From the NCBI GenBank assembly GCA_029207755.1, contig JARCOQ010000083.1:62001-126000 (forward strand): a stretch of DNA of 64,000 bases, in the 5' to 3' direction. This stretch comes from Chamaea fasciata. Lineage: Eukaryota > Chordata > Aves > Passeriformes > Sylviidae. The stretch's first letter is position 1; each line of letters starts with the position of its first letter. This document shows, one piece after another, positions 12,000 through 24,536 of this stretch. The translations under genes were made by a program, and so were the position numbers. The notes beneath the pieces are model-generated. The model was not told the origin of the DNA. It worked only from the letters and a program-made list of their open reading frames with translations, and made no database searches.

Positions 12000-12006
12000 A
12001 CCAGTG
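12000..12006 (+). other. Conversion-like patch in hybrid arm
   Basis: Three bases (12000, 12005, 12006) give GGGCACCAGTGCATGG, the a/a' type, inside sequence that is otherwise c2 (GGGCCCCAGACCATGG at 9247). Confidence 0.8.
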
Positions 12007-12346
12007 CATGGATCCCCTATGAATGGACACTGGTCTAGATGGACGCCAGAGCCATGGATTCCAGCTGGACACTGGTGTGGATGGACACCAGAGCCATGGA
12101 TGCCACTGGGGATGGATACTGGTTTGGATGGACATAAGAGCCACGGATCCCAATCTGGATGGACGCTGCTGTGAATAGACACCAGAGCCATGGATCCCAC
12201 AGTGGATTGTCAGTGGTCAGGATGGGCACCAGAGCAATGGGTGCCACTGTGGATGGACACAGGTAGAGATGCACACCAGAGTAATGGTGTCCGCTCTGGA
12301 TGGACACTGGTCTGGATAGACAGCAGAACCCTGGCTTCCACTCTGG

Positions 12347-13164
12347 ATGGACGCTTGCCTGAATAGACAAAAGAGCTATGGATCCCAGCTTGACACTGGT
12401 CTGGATGGACACCAGAGCCATGGATCCCACTCTGAATGCACACTACTCGTGATGGACACAAGAGCCATGCATCCCTCTGTGGATGGAGCCTGGTTTGAAT
12501 GGACAGCACAGCCACGCATCCAGATGGACACCAGAGCCGTGGATCCCAACTGCGAAGTGGTCTGGATGGACACCAGAGCCATGAATCCAAAATTGGAGCC
12601 TGGTCTGGATGGATACAAGGGCCATGGATTCCACTGTGGATGGATACTGCTCCACATAGCAACCAGAGGCATTGATCCGAATCAAGATGGAGACTGGTCC
12701 AGATGGACACTGCTCCAGATGGTCACTAGAGCCATTCCTCTCACCTTGTATTGATAGTGGTCTTGCCAGACCCCGAGGCATGGATCCCACTCTGGATGGC
12801 CAGTGGTCTGGATGGGCACCAGTGCATGGATCCCCTATGAATGGACACTGGTCTAGATGGACGCCAGAGCCATGGATTCCAGCTGGACACTGGTGTGGAT
12901 GGACACCAGAGCCATGGATGCCACTGAGGATGGACACTGGTTTGGATGGACATAAGAGCCACGGATCCCAATCTGGATGGACGCTGCTGTGAATAGACAC
13001 CAGAGCCATGGATCCCACAGTGGATTGACAGTGGTCAGGATGGACACCAGAGCAATGGATGCCACTGTGGATGGACACAGGTAGAGATGCACAACAGAGT
13101 AATGGTGTCCGCTCTGGATGGACACTGGTCAGGATAGACAGCAGAACCCTGGCTTCCACTCTGG
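12347..13164 (+). repeat. Arm a' (818 bp), duplicated copy
   Basis: It is 2,750 bases downstream of the a' arm at 9597 and shares its diagnostic changes (GCGAAG near 12552, CCACTGAGGATGG near 12921). Confidence 0.92.
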
Positions 13165-15894
13165 ATGGACGCTTGCCTGAATAGACAAAAGAGCTATGGA
13201 TCCCAGCTTGACAGTGGTCTGGATGGACACCAGAGCCATGGATCCCACTCTGAATGCACACTACTCGTGATGGACACAAGAGCCATGCATCCCTCTGTGG
13301 ATGGAGCCTGGTTTGAAGGCACAGCACAGCCACGCATCCAGATGGACACCAGAGCTGTGGATCCCAACTGGACAGTGGTCTGGATGGACACCAGAGCCAT
13401 GGATCCCACTCTGGATGGACCCTGGTACAGATGGACAGCATAGCCATGGATGCAAAGTAGACACTGCTCCAGATGGATAATGATCTGGATGGACGCCAAA
13501 GCCATGGATCCCACTCTGGATGCACGCTGTTCTTGATGGACACAGGAGTCATGCATGGGTCTGTAGATGGAGCCTGGTATGAACGGACAGCACAGCCACG
13601 TATCCAGATGGATACTTGTCCAGATGGAGAGCAGAGCCGTGGATCTCAAGTGGACAGTGGTCTGGATGGAAACCAGAGCGATGGATCCCACTGTGGAATG
13701 GCTCTGGTATAAATAGACATCAGAGCCTTGGATCCGAGCTTTACTCTGTTCTGGATAGACTCCAGAGCCATGGATCCGTCGCTGGATGGATGCTGGTCAG
13801 GATGGACACCAGAGCCATGGATCCAAATTGCAGCCTGGTCTGGATGGATACAAGGGCCATGGATTCCACTCTTGATGGACACCTGTGGAGATAGCAACCA
13901 GAGGCATGGATCCGACTCGAGATGGACACTGGTCCTGAAGGACAGTGGTCTAGATGGTGTCCAGAGCCATTCCTCCCACCTTGTATTGACTCTTGCTAGA
14001 CACCGAGGCATGGATCCCACTCTGGATGGCCAGTGGTCTGGATGGGCACCAGACCATGGCTCCCCTAACAATGGACACTTATCTAGACGGATGCCAGAGC
14101 CATGGATTCCAGCTGGACAGTGGTGTGAATGGACAGCAGAGCAATAGATGCCACTGTGGATGGATACGGGTTTGGATGGATATAAGAGCCACGGATCCCA
14201 ATCTAGATGGACACTGCTGTAAATAGACACCAGTGCCATGGATCCTACTGTGGATGGACACTGGTATGGATAGACATCAGAGCCTTGGATCCCAGCTTGA
14301 CTGTGTTCTGGATGGAGAGCAGAGTCTTGGATTGGACTCTAGGTGGATACTGCTCCAGATGGACACCAGAGCCACAGATGGCACTTTGGATGGATCCCAC
14401 TCTGGATAGACTCCAGAGCCATGGATCCGTCTCTGGATGGATGCTGGTCTGGATGGACACCAGAGCCATGGATCCAAATTGGAGCCTAGTCTGGATGGAT
14501 ACCAGGGCCATGGATTCCACTCTTGATGGACACTTGTGGAGTTAGCAACCAGAGGCATGGATCCGACTCGAGATGGACACTGGTCCTGAAGGACAGTGGT
14601 CTAGATGGTGTCCAGAGCCATTCCTCCCACCTTGTATTGACTCTTGCCAGACCCCGAGGCATGGATCCCACTCTGGATGGCCAGTGGTCTGGATGGGCAC
14701 CAGACCATGGATCCCCTATGAATGGACAGTGGTCTTAACGGACGCCAGAGCCATGGATTCCAGCTGGACACTGGTGTGGATGGACACCAGACCAATGGAT
14801 ACCATTGTGGATGGATACTGGTTTGGATGGACATAAGAGCTACGGATCCCAATCTAGATGGACGCTGCTGTGAATAGACACCAGTGCCATGGATCCCATT
14901 GTGGATGGACACTGGTATGGATAGACATCAGAGCCTTGGATCCCAGCTTGACTGTGTTCTGGATGGAGAGCAGAGTCCTGGATTGGACTCTGGATGGATA
15001 CTGCTCCAGACGGACACCAGAGCCATGGATCCGTCTCTGGATGGACACTGTCCTAGATGGACACCAGAGCCATGGATCCAAATTGGAGCCTGGTCTGGAT
15101 GGATACAAGGGCCACGGATTCCACTCTTGATGGACACTGGTGGAGATAGCAATCAGAGCCATGGATCCGACACGAGACGGACACTGGTCCACATGGACAC
15201 TGGTCCAGATGCTGACCAGAGCCATTCCTCCCACCTTGTATTGATAGTGGTCTTGCCAGACCCCGAGGCATGGATCCCACTCTGGATGGCCAGTGGTCTG
15301 GATGGACACCCGAGCCATGGATCCAAATTGGAGCCTAGTCTGGATGGATACCAGGGCCATGGATTCCACTCTTGATGGACACTTGTGGAGATAGCAACCA
15401 GAGGCATGGATCCGACTCGAGATGGACACTGGTCCTGAAGGACAGTGGTCTAGATGGTGTCCAGAGCCATTCCTCCCACCTTGTATTGACTCTTGCCAGA
15501 CCCCGAGGCATGGATCCCACTCTGGATGGCCAGTGGTCTGGATGGGCACCAGACCTCAGATCCCCTATGAATGGACACTGGTCTTGATGGACGCCAGAGC
15601 CATGGATTCCAGCTGGACACTGGTGTGGATGGACACCAGAGCAATGGATGCCACTGGGGATGGATACTGGTTTGGATGGACATAAGAGCCACGGATCCCA
15701 ATCTAGATGGACGCTGCTGTGAATAGACACCAGAGCCATGGATCCCACAGTGGATTGTCAGTGGTCAGGATGGACACCAGAGCAATGGATGCCACTGTGG
15801 ATGGACACAGGTAGAGATGCACACCAGAGTAATGGTGTCCGCTCTGGATGGACACTGGTCTGGATAGACAGCAGAACCCTGGCTTCCACTCTGG
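13165..15894 (+). repeat. Arm d (2730 bp)
   Basis: TATAAATAG is at 13708. The divergent monomer falls at 13968 (short), 14619 (short), 15223 (long) and 15468 (short), the signature order of d. Confidence 0.92.
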
Positions 15895-16712
15895 ATGGAC
15901 GCTTGCCTGAATAGACAAAAGAGCTATGGATCCCAGCTTGACACTGGTCTGGATGGACACCAGAGCCATGGATCCCACTCTGAATGCACACTACTCGTGA
16001 TGGACACAAGAGCCATGCATCCCTCTGTGGATGGAGCCTGGTTTGAATGGACAGCACAGCCACGCATCCAGATGGACACCAGAGCCGTGGATCCCAACTG
16101 CAAAGTGGTCTGGATGGACACCAGAGCCATGAATCCAAAATTGGAGCCTGGTCTGGATGGATACAAGGGCCATGGATTCCACTGTGGATGGATACTGCTC
16201 CACATAGCAACCAGAGGCATTGATCCGAATCAAGATGGAGACTGGTCCAGATGGACACTGCTCCAGATGGTCACTAGAGCCATTCCTCTCACCTTGTATT
16301 GATAGTGGTCTTGCCAGACCCCGAGGCATGGATCCCACTCTGGATGGCCAGTGGTCTGGATGGGCACCAGTGCATGGATCCCCTATGAATGGACACTGGT
16401 CTAGATGGACGCCAGAGCCATGGATTCCAGCTGGACACTGGTGTGGATGGACACCAGAGCCATGGATGCCACTGTGGATGGACACTGGTTTGGATGGACA
16501 TAAGAGCCACGGATCCCAATCTGGATGGACGCTGCTGTGAATAGACACCAGAGGCATGGATCCCACAGTGGATTGACAGTGGTCAGGATGGACACCAGAG
16601 CAATGGATGCCACTGTGGATGGACATAGGTAGAGGTGCACACCAGAGTAATGGTGTCCGCTCTGGATGGACACTGGTCTGGATAGACAGCAGAACCCTGG
16701 CTTCCACTCTGG
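15895..16712 (+). repeat. Arm a (818 bp)
   Basis: It is a-type at AACTGCAAAGTGG near 16096 and repeats at 23719 with one difference noticed, at 16338/24162. Confidence 0.93.
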
Positions 16713-18504
16713 ATGGACGCTTGCCTGAATAGACAAAAGAGCTATGGATCCCAGCTTGACACTGGTCTGGATGGACACCAGAGCCATGGATCCCACTCTG
16801 AATGCACACTACTCGTGATGGACACAAGAGCCATGCATCCCTCTGTGGATGGAGCCTGGTTTGAAGGCACAGCACAGCCACGCATCCAGATGGACACCAG
16901 AGCCGTGGATCCCAACTGGACAGTGGTCTGGATGGACACCAGAGCCATGGATCCCACTCTGGATGGACCCTGGTACAGATGGACAGCATAGCCATGGATG
17001 CAAAGTGGACACTGCTCCAGATGGATAATGATCTGGATGGACGCCAAAGCCATGGATCCCACTCTGGATGCACGCTGTTCTTGATGGACACAGGAGTCAT
17101 GCATGGGTCTCTAGATGGAGCCTGGTATGAATGGACAGCACAGCCACGTATCCAGATGGATACTTGTCCAGATGGAGAGCAGAGCCGTGGATCTCAAGTG
17201 GACAGTGGTCTGGATGGAAACCAGAGCGATGGATCCCACTGTGGATGGACACTGGTATGGATAGACATCAGAGCCTTGGATCCCAGCTTGACTGTGTTCT
17301 GGATGGAGAGCAGAGTCTTGGATTGGACTCTAGATGGATACTGCTCCAGATGGACACCAGAGCCACAGATCGCACTTTGGATGGATCCCACTCTGGATAG
17401 ACTCCAGAGCCATGGATCCGTCTCTGGATGGATGCTGGTCTGGATGGACACCCGAGCCATGGATCCAAATTGGAGCCTGGTCTGGATGGATACCAGGGCC
17501 ATGGATTCCACTCTTGATGGACACTTGTGGAGATAGCAACCAGAGGCATGGATCCAACACGAGATGGACACTGGTCCTGAAGGACAGTGGTCTAGATGGT
17601 GTCCAGAGCCATTCCTCCCACCTTGTATTGACTCTTGCCAGACCCCGAGGCATGGATCCCACTCTGGAGGGCCAGTGGTCTGGATGGGCAACAGACCATG
17701 GATCCCCTATGAATGGACAGTGGTCTTAACGGACGCCAGAGCCATGGATTCCAGCTGGACACTGGTGTGGATGGACACCAGAGCAATGGATACCATTGTG
17801 GATGGATACTGGTTTGGATGGACATAAGAGCCACGGATCCCAATCTAGATGGACGCTGCTGTGAATAGACACAAGTGCCATGGATCCCATTGTGGATGGA
17901 CACTGGTATGGATAGACATCAGAGCCTTGGATCCCAGCTTGACTGTGTACTGGATGGAGAGCAGAGTCCTGGATTGGACTCTGGATGGATACTGCTCCAG
18001 ATGGACACCAGAGCCATGGATCCGTCTCTGGATGGATGCTGGTCTGGATGGACACCAGAGCCATGGATCCAAATTGGAGCCTGGTCTGGATGGATACAAG
18101 GGCCACGGATTCCACTCTTGATGGACACTGGTGGAGATAGCAATCAGAGCCATGAATCCGACACGAGATGGACACTGGTCCACATGGACACTGGTCCAGA
18201 TGGTGACCAGAGCCATTCCTCCCACCTTGTATTGATAGTGGTCTTGCCAGACCCCGAGGCATGGATCCCACTCTGGATGGCCAGTGGTCTGGATGGGCAC
18301 CAGACCTCGGATCCCCTATCAATGGACACTGGTCTTGATGGACGCCAGAGCCATGGATTCCAGCTGGACAATGGTGTGGATGGACACCAGAGCAATGGAT
18401 GCCACTGTGGATGGACACAGGTAGAGATGCACACCAGAGTAATGGTGTCCGCTCTGGATGGACCCTGGTCAGGATAGACACCAGAACCCTGGCTTCCACT
18501 CTGG
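16713..18504 (+). repeat. Arm b (1792 bp)
   Basis: It has the b marker CTGGAGGGCC near 17665. CCCTATCAATGG near 18315 replaces CCCTATGAATGG of region B's b arm. Confidence 0.92.
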
Positions 18505-20170
18505 ATGGACGCTTGCCTGAATAGACAAAAGAGCTATGGATCCCAGCTTGACACTGGTCTGGATGGACACCAGAGCCATGGATCCCACTCTGAATGCACA
18601 CTACTCGTGATGGACACAAGAGCCATGCATCCCTCTGTGGATGGAGCCTGGTTTGAATGGACAGCACAACCACGTATCCAGATGGATACTTGTCCTGATG
18701 GACAGCAGAGCCGTGGATCTCAAGTGGACAGTGGTCTGGATGGAATCCAAGGCGATGGATCCCACTGTGGATGGACACTGGTATGGATAGATCTCAGAGC
18801 CTTAGATCCGAGCTTTGCTCTTTTCTGGATAGACTCCAGAGCCATGGATCCGTCTCTGGATGGATGCTGGTCTGGATGGACACCAGAGCCATGGATCCAA
18901 ATTGGAGCCTGGTCTGGATGGATACAAGGGCCATGGATTCCACTCTTGATGGAAACTTGTGGAGAAAGGAACCAGAGGCATGGATCCGACTCGAGATGGA
19001 CACTGGTCCTGAATGACAGTGGTCTAGATGGTGACCAGAGCCATTCCTCCCACCTTGTATTGACTCTTGCCAGACCCCGAGGCATGGATCCCACTCTGGA
19101 TGGCCAGTGGTCTGGATGGGCACCAGACCATGGCTCCCCTATGAATGGACACTGGTCTAGATGGACGCCAGAGCCATGGATTCCAGCTGGACACTGGTGT
19201 GGATGGACACCAGAGCAATGGATGCCACTGTGGATGGATACGGGTTTGGATGGACATAAGAGCCACAGATCCCAATCTAGATGGACGCTGCTGTGATAGA
19301 CACCAGTGCCATGGATCCCACTGTGGATGGACACTGGTATGGATAGACATCAGAGCCTTGGATCCCAGCTTGACTGTGTTCTGGATGGAGAGCAGAGTCT
19401 TGGATTGGACTCTGGATGGATACTGCTCCAGATGGACAGCAGAGTCTTGGATTGGACTCTGGATGGATACTGCTCCAGATGGACACCAGACCCATGGATC
19501 CCACTGTTGGTGGATACTGGTCTGGATGGACTCCAGAGCCATGGATCCGTCCCTGGATGGACACAGTTCTGGATGGACACCAGAGCCATAGATCCAAATT
19601 GGAGCCTGTTCTGGATGGATGCAAGGGCCATGGATTCCACTGTGGATGGATACTGCTCCAGTTAGCAACCAGAGTCATGGATCCGAATCCAGATGGAGAC
19701 TGGTCCAGATGGACACTGGTCCAGATGGTGACCAGAGCCATTCCTCCCACCTTGTATTGATAGTGGTCTTGCCAGACCCTGAGGCATGGATCCCACTCTG
19801 GATGGCCAGTGGTCTGGATGGGCCCCAGACCATGGATCCCCTATGAATGGACACTGGTCTAGATGGACGCCAGAGCCATGGATTCCAGCTGGACACTGGT
19901 GTGGATGGACACCAGAGCCATGGATGCCACTGGGGATGGATACTGGTTTGGATGGACATAAGAGCCACGGATCCCAATCTGGATGGACGCTGCTGTGAAT
20001 AGACACCAGAGCCATGGATCCCACAGTGGATTGTCAGTGGTCAGGATGGGCACCAGAGCAATGGGTGCCACTGTGGATGGACACAGGTAGAGATGCACAC
20101 CAGAGTAATGGTGTCCGCTCTGGATGGACACTGGTCTGGATAGACAGCAGAACCCTGGCTTCCACTCTGG
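18505..20170 (+). repeat. Recombinant c1/c2 arm (1666 bp)
   Basis: Upstream sites are c1 (GCTCTTTTCTGG, CTGAATGACAGTGG with T at 19014). Downstream sites are c2 (GATACGGGTTTGG with GG at 19242-19243, CCAGTTAGCAACC). This is the product expected from unequal exchange between adjacent c1 and c2 that removes one 1666-bp unit. Confidence 0.9.
19014..19242 (+). other. c1-to-c2 exchange interval, region C copy 1
   Basis: T at 19014 is the last c1-diagnostic base and G at 19242 the first c2-diagnostic base. The crossover lies between them. Confidence 0.85.
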
Positions 20171-20988
20171 ATGGACGCTTGCCTGAATAGACAAAAGAGC
20201 TATGGATCCCAGCTTGACACTGGTCTGGATGGACACCAGAGCCATGGATCCCACTCTGAATGCACACTACTCGTGATGGACACAAGAGCCATGCATCCCT
20301 CTGTGGATGGAGCCTGGTTTGAATGGACAGCACAGCCACGCATCCAGATGGACACCAGAGCCGTGGATCCCAACTGCGAAGTGGTCTGGATGGACACCAG
20401 AGCCATGAATCCAAAATTGGAGCCTGGTCTGGATGGATACAAGGGCCATGGATTCCACTGTGGATGGATACTGCTCCACATAGCAACCAGAGGCATTGAT
20501 CCGAATCAAGATGGAGACTGGTCCAGATGGACACTGCTCCAGATGGTCACTAGAGCCATTCCTCTCACCTTGTATTGATAGTGGTCTTGCCAGACCCCGA
20601 GGCATGGATCCCACTCTGGATGGCCAGTGGTCTGGATGGGCACCAGTGCATGGATCCCCTATGAATGGACACTGGTCTAGATGGACGCCAGAGCCATGGA
20701 TTCCAGCTGGACACTGGTGTGGATGGACACCAGAGCCATGGATGCCACTGAGGATGGACACTGGTTTGGATGGACATAAGAGCCACGGATCCCAATCTGG
20801 ATGGACGCTGCTGTGAATAGACACCAGAGCCATGGATCCCACAGTGGATTGACAGTGGTCAGGATGGACACCAGAGCAATGGATGCCACTGTGGATGGAC
20901 ACAGGTAGAGATGCACAACAGAGTAATGGTGTCCGCTCTGGATGGACACTGGTCAGGATAGACAGCAGAACCCTGGCTTCCACTCTGG
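20171..20988 (+). repeat. Arm a' (818 bp)
   Basis: It has a' diagnostics GCGAAG near 20376 and CCACTGAGGATGG near 20745. Confidence 0.92.
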
Positions 20989-23718
20989 ATGGACGCTTGC
21001 CTGAATAGACAAAAGAGCTATGGATCCCAGCTTGACAGTGGTCTGGATGGACACCAGAGCCATGGATCCCACTCTGAATGCACACTACTCGTGATGGACA
21101 CAAGAGCCATGCATCCCTCTGTGGATGGAGCCTGGTTTGAAGGCACAGCACAGCCACGCATCCAGATGGACACCAGAGCTGTGGATCCCAACTGGACAGT
21201 GGTCTGGATGGACACCAGAGCCATGGATCCCACTCTGGATGGACCCTGGTACAGATGGACAGCATAGCCATGGATGCAAAGTAGACACTGCTCCAGATGG
21301 ATAATGATCTGGATGGACGCCAAAGCCATGGATCCCACTCTGGATGCACGCTGTTCTTGATGGACACAGGAGTCATGCATGGGTCTGTAGATGGAGCCTG
21401 GTATGAACGGACAGCACAGCCACGTATCCAGATGGATACTTGTCCAGATGGAGAGCAGAGCCGTGGATCTCAAGTGGACAGTGGTCTGGATGGAAACCAG
21501 AGCGATGGATCCCACTGTGGAATGGCTCTGGTATAAATAGACATCAGAGCCTTGGATCCGAGCTTTACTCTGTTCTGGATAGACTCCAGAGCCATGGATC
21601 CGTCGCTGGATGGATGCTGGTCAGGATGGACACCAGAGCCATGGATCCAAATTGCAGCCTGGTCTGGATGGATACAAGGGCCATGGATTCCACTCTTGAT
21701 GGACACCTGTGGAGATAGCAACCAGAGGCATGGATCCGACTCGAGATGGACACTGGTCCTGAAGGACAGTGGTCTAGATGGTGTCCAGAGCCATTCCTCC
21801 CACCTTGTATTGACTCTTGCTAGACACCGAGGCATGGATCCCACTCTGGATGGCCAGTGGTCTGGATGGGCACCAGACCATGGCTCCCCTAACAATGGAC
21901 ACTTATCTAGACGGATGCCAGAGCCATGGATTCCAGCTGGACAGTGGTGTGAATGGACAGCAGAGCAATAGATGCCACTGTGGATGGATACGGGTTTGGA
22001 TGGATATAAGAGCCACGGATCCCAATCTAGATGGACACTGCTGTAAATAGACACCAGTGCCATGGATCCTACTGTGGATGGACACTGGTATGGATAGACA
22101 TCAGAGCCTTGGATCCCAGCTTGACTGTGTTCTGGATGGAGAGCAGAGTCTTGGATTGGACTCTAGGTGGATACTGCTCCAGATGGACACCAGAGCCACA
22201 GATGGCACTTTGGATGGATCCCACTCTGGATAGACTCCAGAGCCATGGATCCGTCTCTGGATGGATGCTGGTCTGGATGGACACCAGAGCCATGGATCCA
22301 AATTGGAGCCTAGTCTGGATGGATACCAGGGCCATGGATTCCACTCTTGATGGACACTTGTGGAGTTAGCAACCAGAGGCATGGATCCGACTCGAGATGG
22401 ACACTGGTCCTGAAGGACAGTGGTCTAGATGGTGTCCAGAGCCATTCCTCCCACCTTGTATTGACTCTTGCCAGACCCCGAGGCATGGATCCCACTCTGG
22501 ATGGCCAGTGGTCTGGATGGGCACCAGACCATGGATCCCCTATGAATGGACAGTGGTCTTAACGGACGCCAGAGCCATGGATTCCAGCTGGACACTGGTG
22601 TGGATGGACACCAGACCAATGGATACCATTGTGGATGGATACTGGTTTGGATGGACATAAGAGCTACGGATCCCAATCTAGATGGACGCTGCTGTGAATA
22701 GACACCAGTGCCATGGATCCCATTGTGGATGGACACTGGTATGGATAGACATCAGAGCCTTGGATCCCAGCTTGACTGTGTTCTGGATGGAGAGCAGAGT
22801 CCTGGATTGGACTCTGGATGGATACTGCTCCAGACGGACACCAGAGCCATGGATCCGTCTCTGGATGGACACTGTCCTAGATGGACACCAGAGCCATGGA
22901 TCCAAATTGGAGCCTGGTCTGGATGGATACAAGGGCCACGGATTCCACTCTTGATGGACACTGGTGGAGATAGCAATCAGAGCCATGGATCCGACACGAG
23001 ACGGACACTGGTCCACATGGACACTGGTCCAGATGCTGACCAGAGCCATTCCTCCCACCTTGTATTGATAGTGGTCTTGCCAGACCCCGAGGCATGGATC
23101 CCACTCTGGATGGCCAGTGGTCTGGATGGACACCCGAGCCATGGATCCAAATTGGAGCCTAGTCTGGATGGATACCAGGGCCATGGATTCCACTCTTGAT
23201 GGACACTTGTGGAGATAGCAACCAGAGGCATGGATCCGACTCGAGATGGACACTGGTCCTGAAGGACAGTGGTCTAGATGGTGTCCAGAGCCATTCCTCC
23301 CACCTTGTATTGACTCTTGCCAGACCCCGAGGCATGGATCCCACTCTGGATGGCCAGTGGTCTGGATGGGCACCAGACCTCAGATCCCCTATGAATGGAC
23401 ACTGGTCTTGATGGACGCCAGAGCCATGGATTCCAGCTGGACACTGGTGTGGATGGACACCAGAGCAATGGATGCCACTGGGGATGGATACTGGTTTGGA
23501 TGGACATAAGAGCCACGGATCCCAATCTAGATGGACGCTGCTGTGAATAGACACCAGAGCCATGGATCCCACAGTGGATTGTCAGTGGTCAGGATGGACA
23601 CCAGAGCAATGGATGCCACTGTGGATGGACACAGGTAGAGATGCACACCAGAGTAATGGTGTCCGCTCTGGATGGACACTGGTCTGGATAGACAGCAGAA
23701 CCCTGGCTTCCACTCTGG
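20989..23718 (+). repeat. Arm d (2730 bp)
   Basis: TATAAATAG is at 21532. The arm end reads GGACACTGGTCTGGATAG, the region C type, not the CCCAGGTCAGG end of region D. Confidence 0.92.
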
Positions 23719-24536
23719 ATGGACGCTTGCCTGAATAGACAAAAGAGCTATGGATCCCAGCTTGACACTGGTCTGGATGGACACCAGAGCCATGGATCCC
23801 ACTCTGAATGCACACTACTCGTGATGGACACAAGAGCCATGCATCCCTCTGTGGATGGAGCCTGGTTTGAATGGACAGCACAGCCACGCATCCAGATGGA
23901 CACCAGAGCCGTGGATCCCAACTGCAAAGTGGTCTGGATGGACACCAGAGCCATGAATCCAAAATTGGAGCCTGGTCTGGATGGATACAAGGGCCATGGA
24001 TTCCACTGTGGATGGATACTGCTCCACATAGCAACCAGAGGCATTGATCCGAATCAAGATGGAGACTGGTCCAGATGGACACTGCTCCAGATGGTCACTA
24101 GAGCCATTCCTCTCACCTTGTATTGATAGTGGTCTTGCCAGACCCCGAGGCATGGATCCCAGTCTGGATGGCCAGTGGTCTGGATGGGCACCAGTGCATG
24201 GATCCCCTATGAATGGACACTGGTCTAGATGGACGCCAGAGCCATGGATTCCAGCTGGACACTGGTGTGGATGGACACCAGAGCCATGGATGCCACTGTG
24301 GATGGACACTGGTTTGGATGGACATAAGAGCCACGGATCCCAATCTGGATGGACGCTGCTGTGAATAGACACCAGAGGCATGGATCCCACAGTGGATTGA
24401 CAGTGGTCAGGATGGACACCAGAGCAATGGATGCCACTGTGGATGGACATAGGTAGAGGTGCACACCAGAGTAATGGTGTCCGCTCTGGATGGACACTGG
24501 TCTGGATAGACAGCAGAACCCTGGCTTCCACTCTGG
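23719..24536 (+). repeat. Arm a (818 bp)
   Basis: It carries the private G at 24162 (GATCCCAGTCTGG). Confidence 0.93.

Larger units (their letters stand above)
10415..12346 (+). repeat. Hybrid arm: 5' d, 3' c2 (1932 bp)
   Basis: The first 971 bases are d (TATAAATAG at 10958, CTAACAATGGACACTTATC near 11315). The remaining 961 match c2 from 8636 on. The two pieces sum to 1,932. The crossover lies in 11379-11385. Confidence 0.92.
3655..15894 (+). repeat. Region B: 12,240-bp variant HOR
   Basis: Marker spacings are 818, 1792, 1666, 1666, 818, 1932, 818 and 2730. This is the 9,490-bp arrangement of region D plus a 2,750-bp tandem duplication (8636-11385 and 11386-14135). The duplication makes a hybrid arm and a second a' arm. 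Confidence 0.9.
15895..23718 (+). repeat. Region C: 7,824-bp HOR, copy 1
   Basis: Spacings are 818, 1792, 1666, 818 and 2730. Copy 2 follows at a constant offset of 7,824. In the stretches I compared only a handful of substitutions separate them, for example C at 16338 versus G at 24162. Confidence 0.93.
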
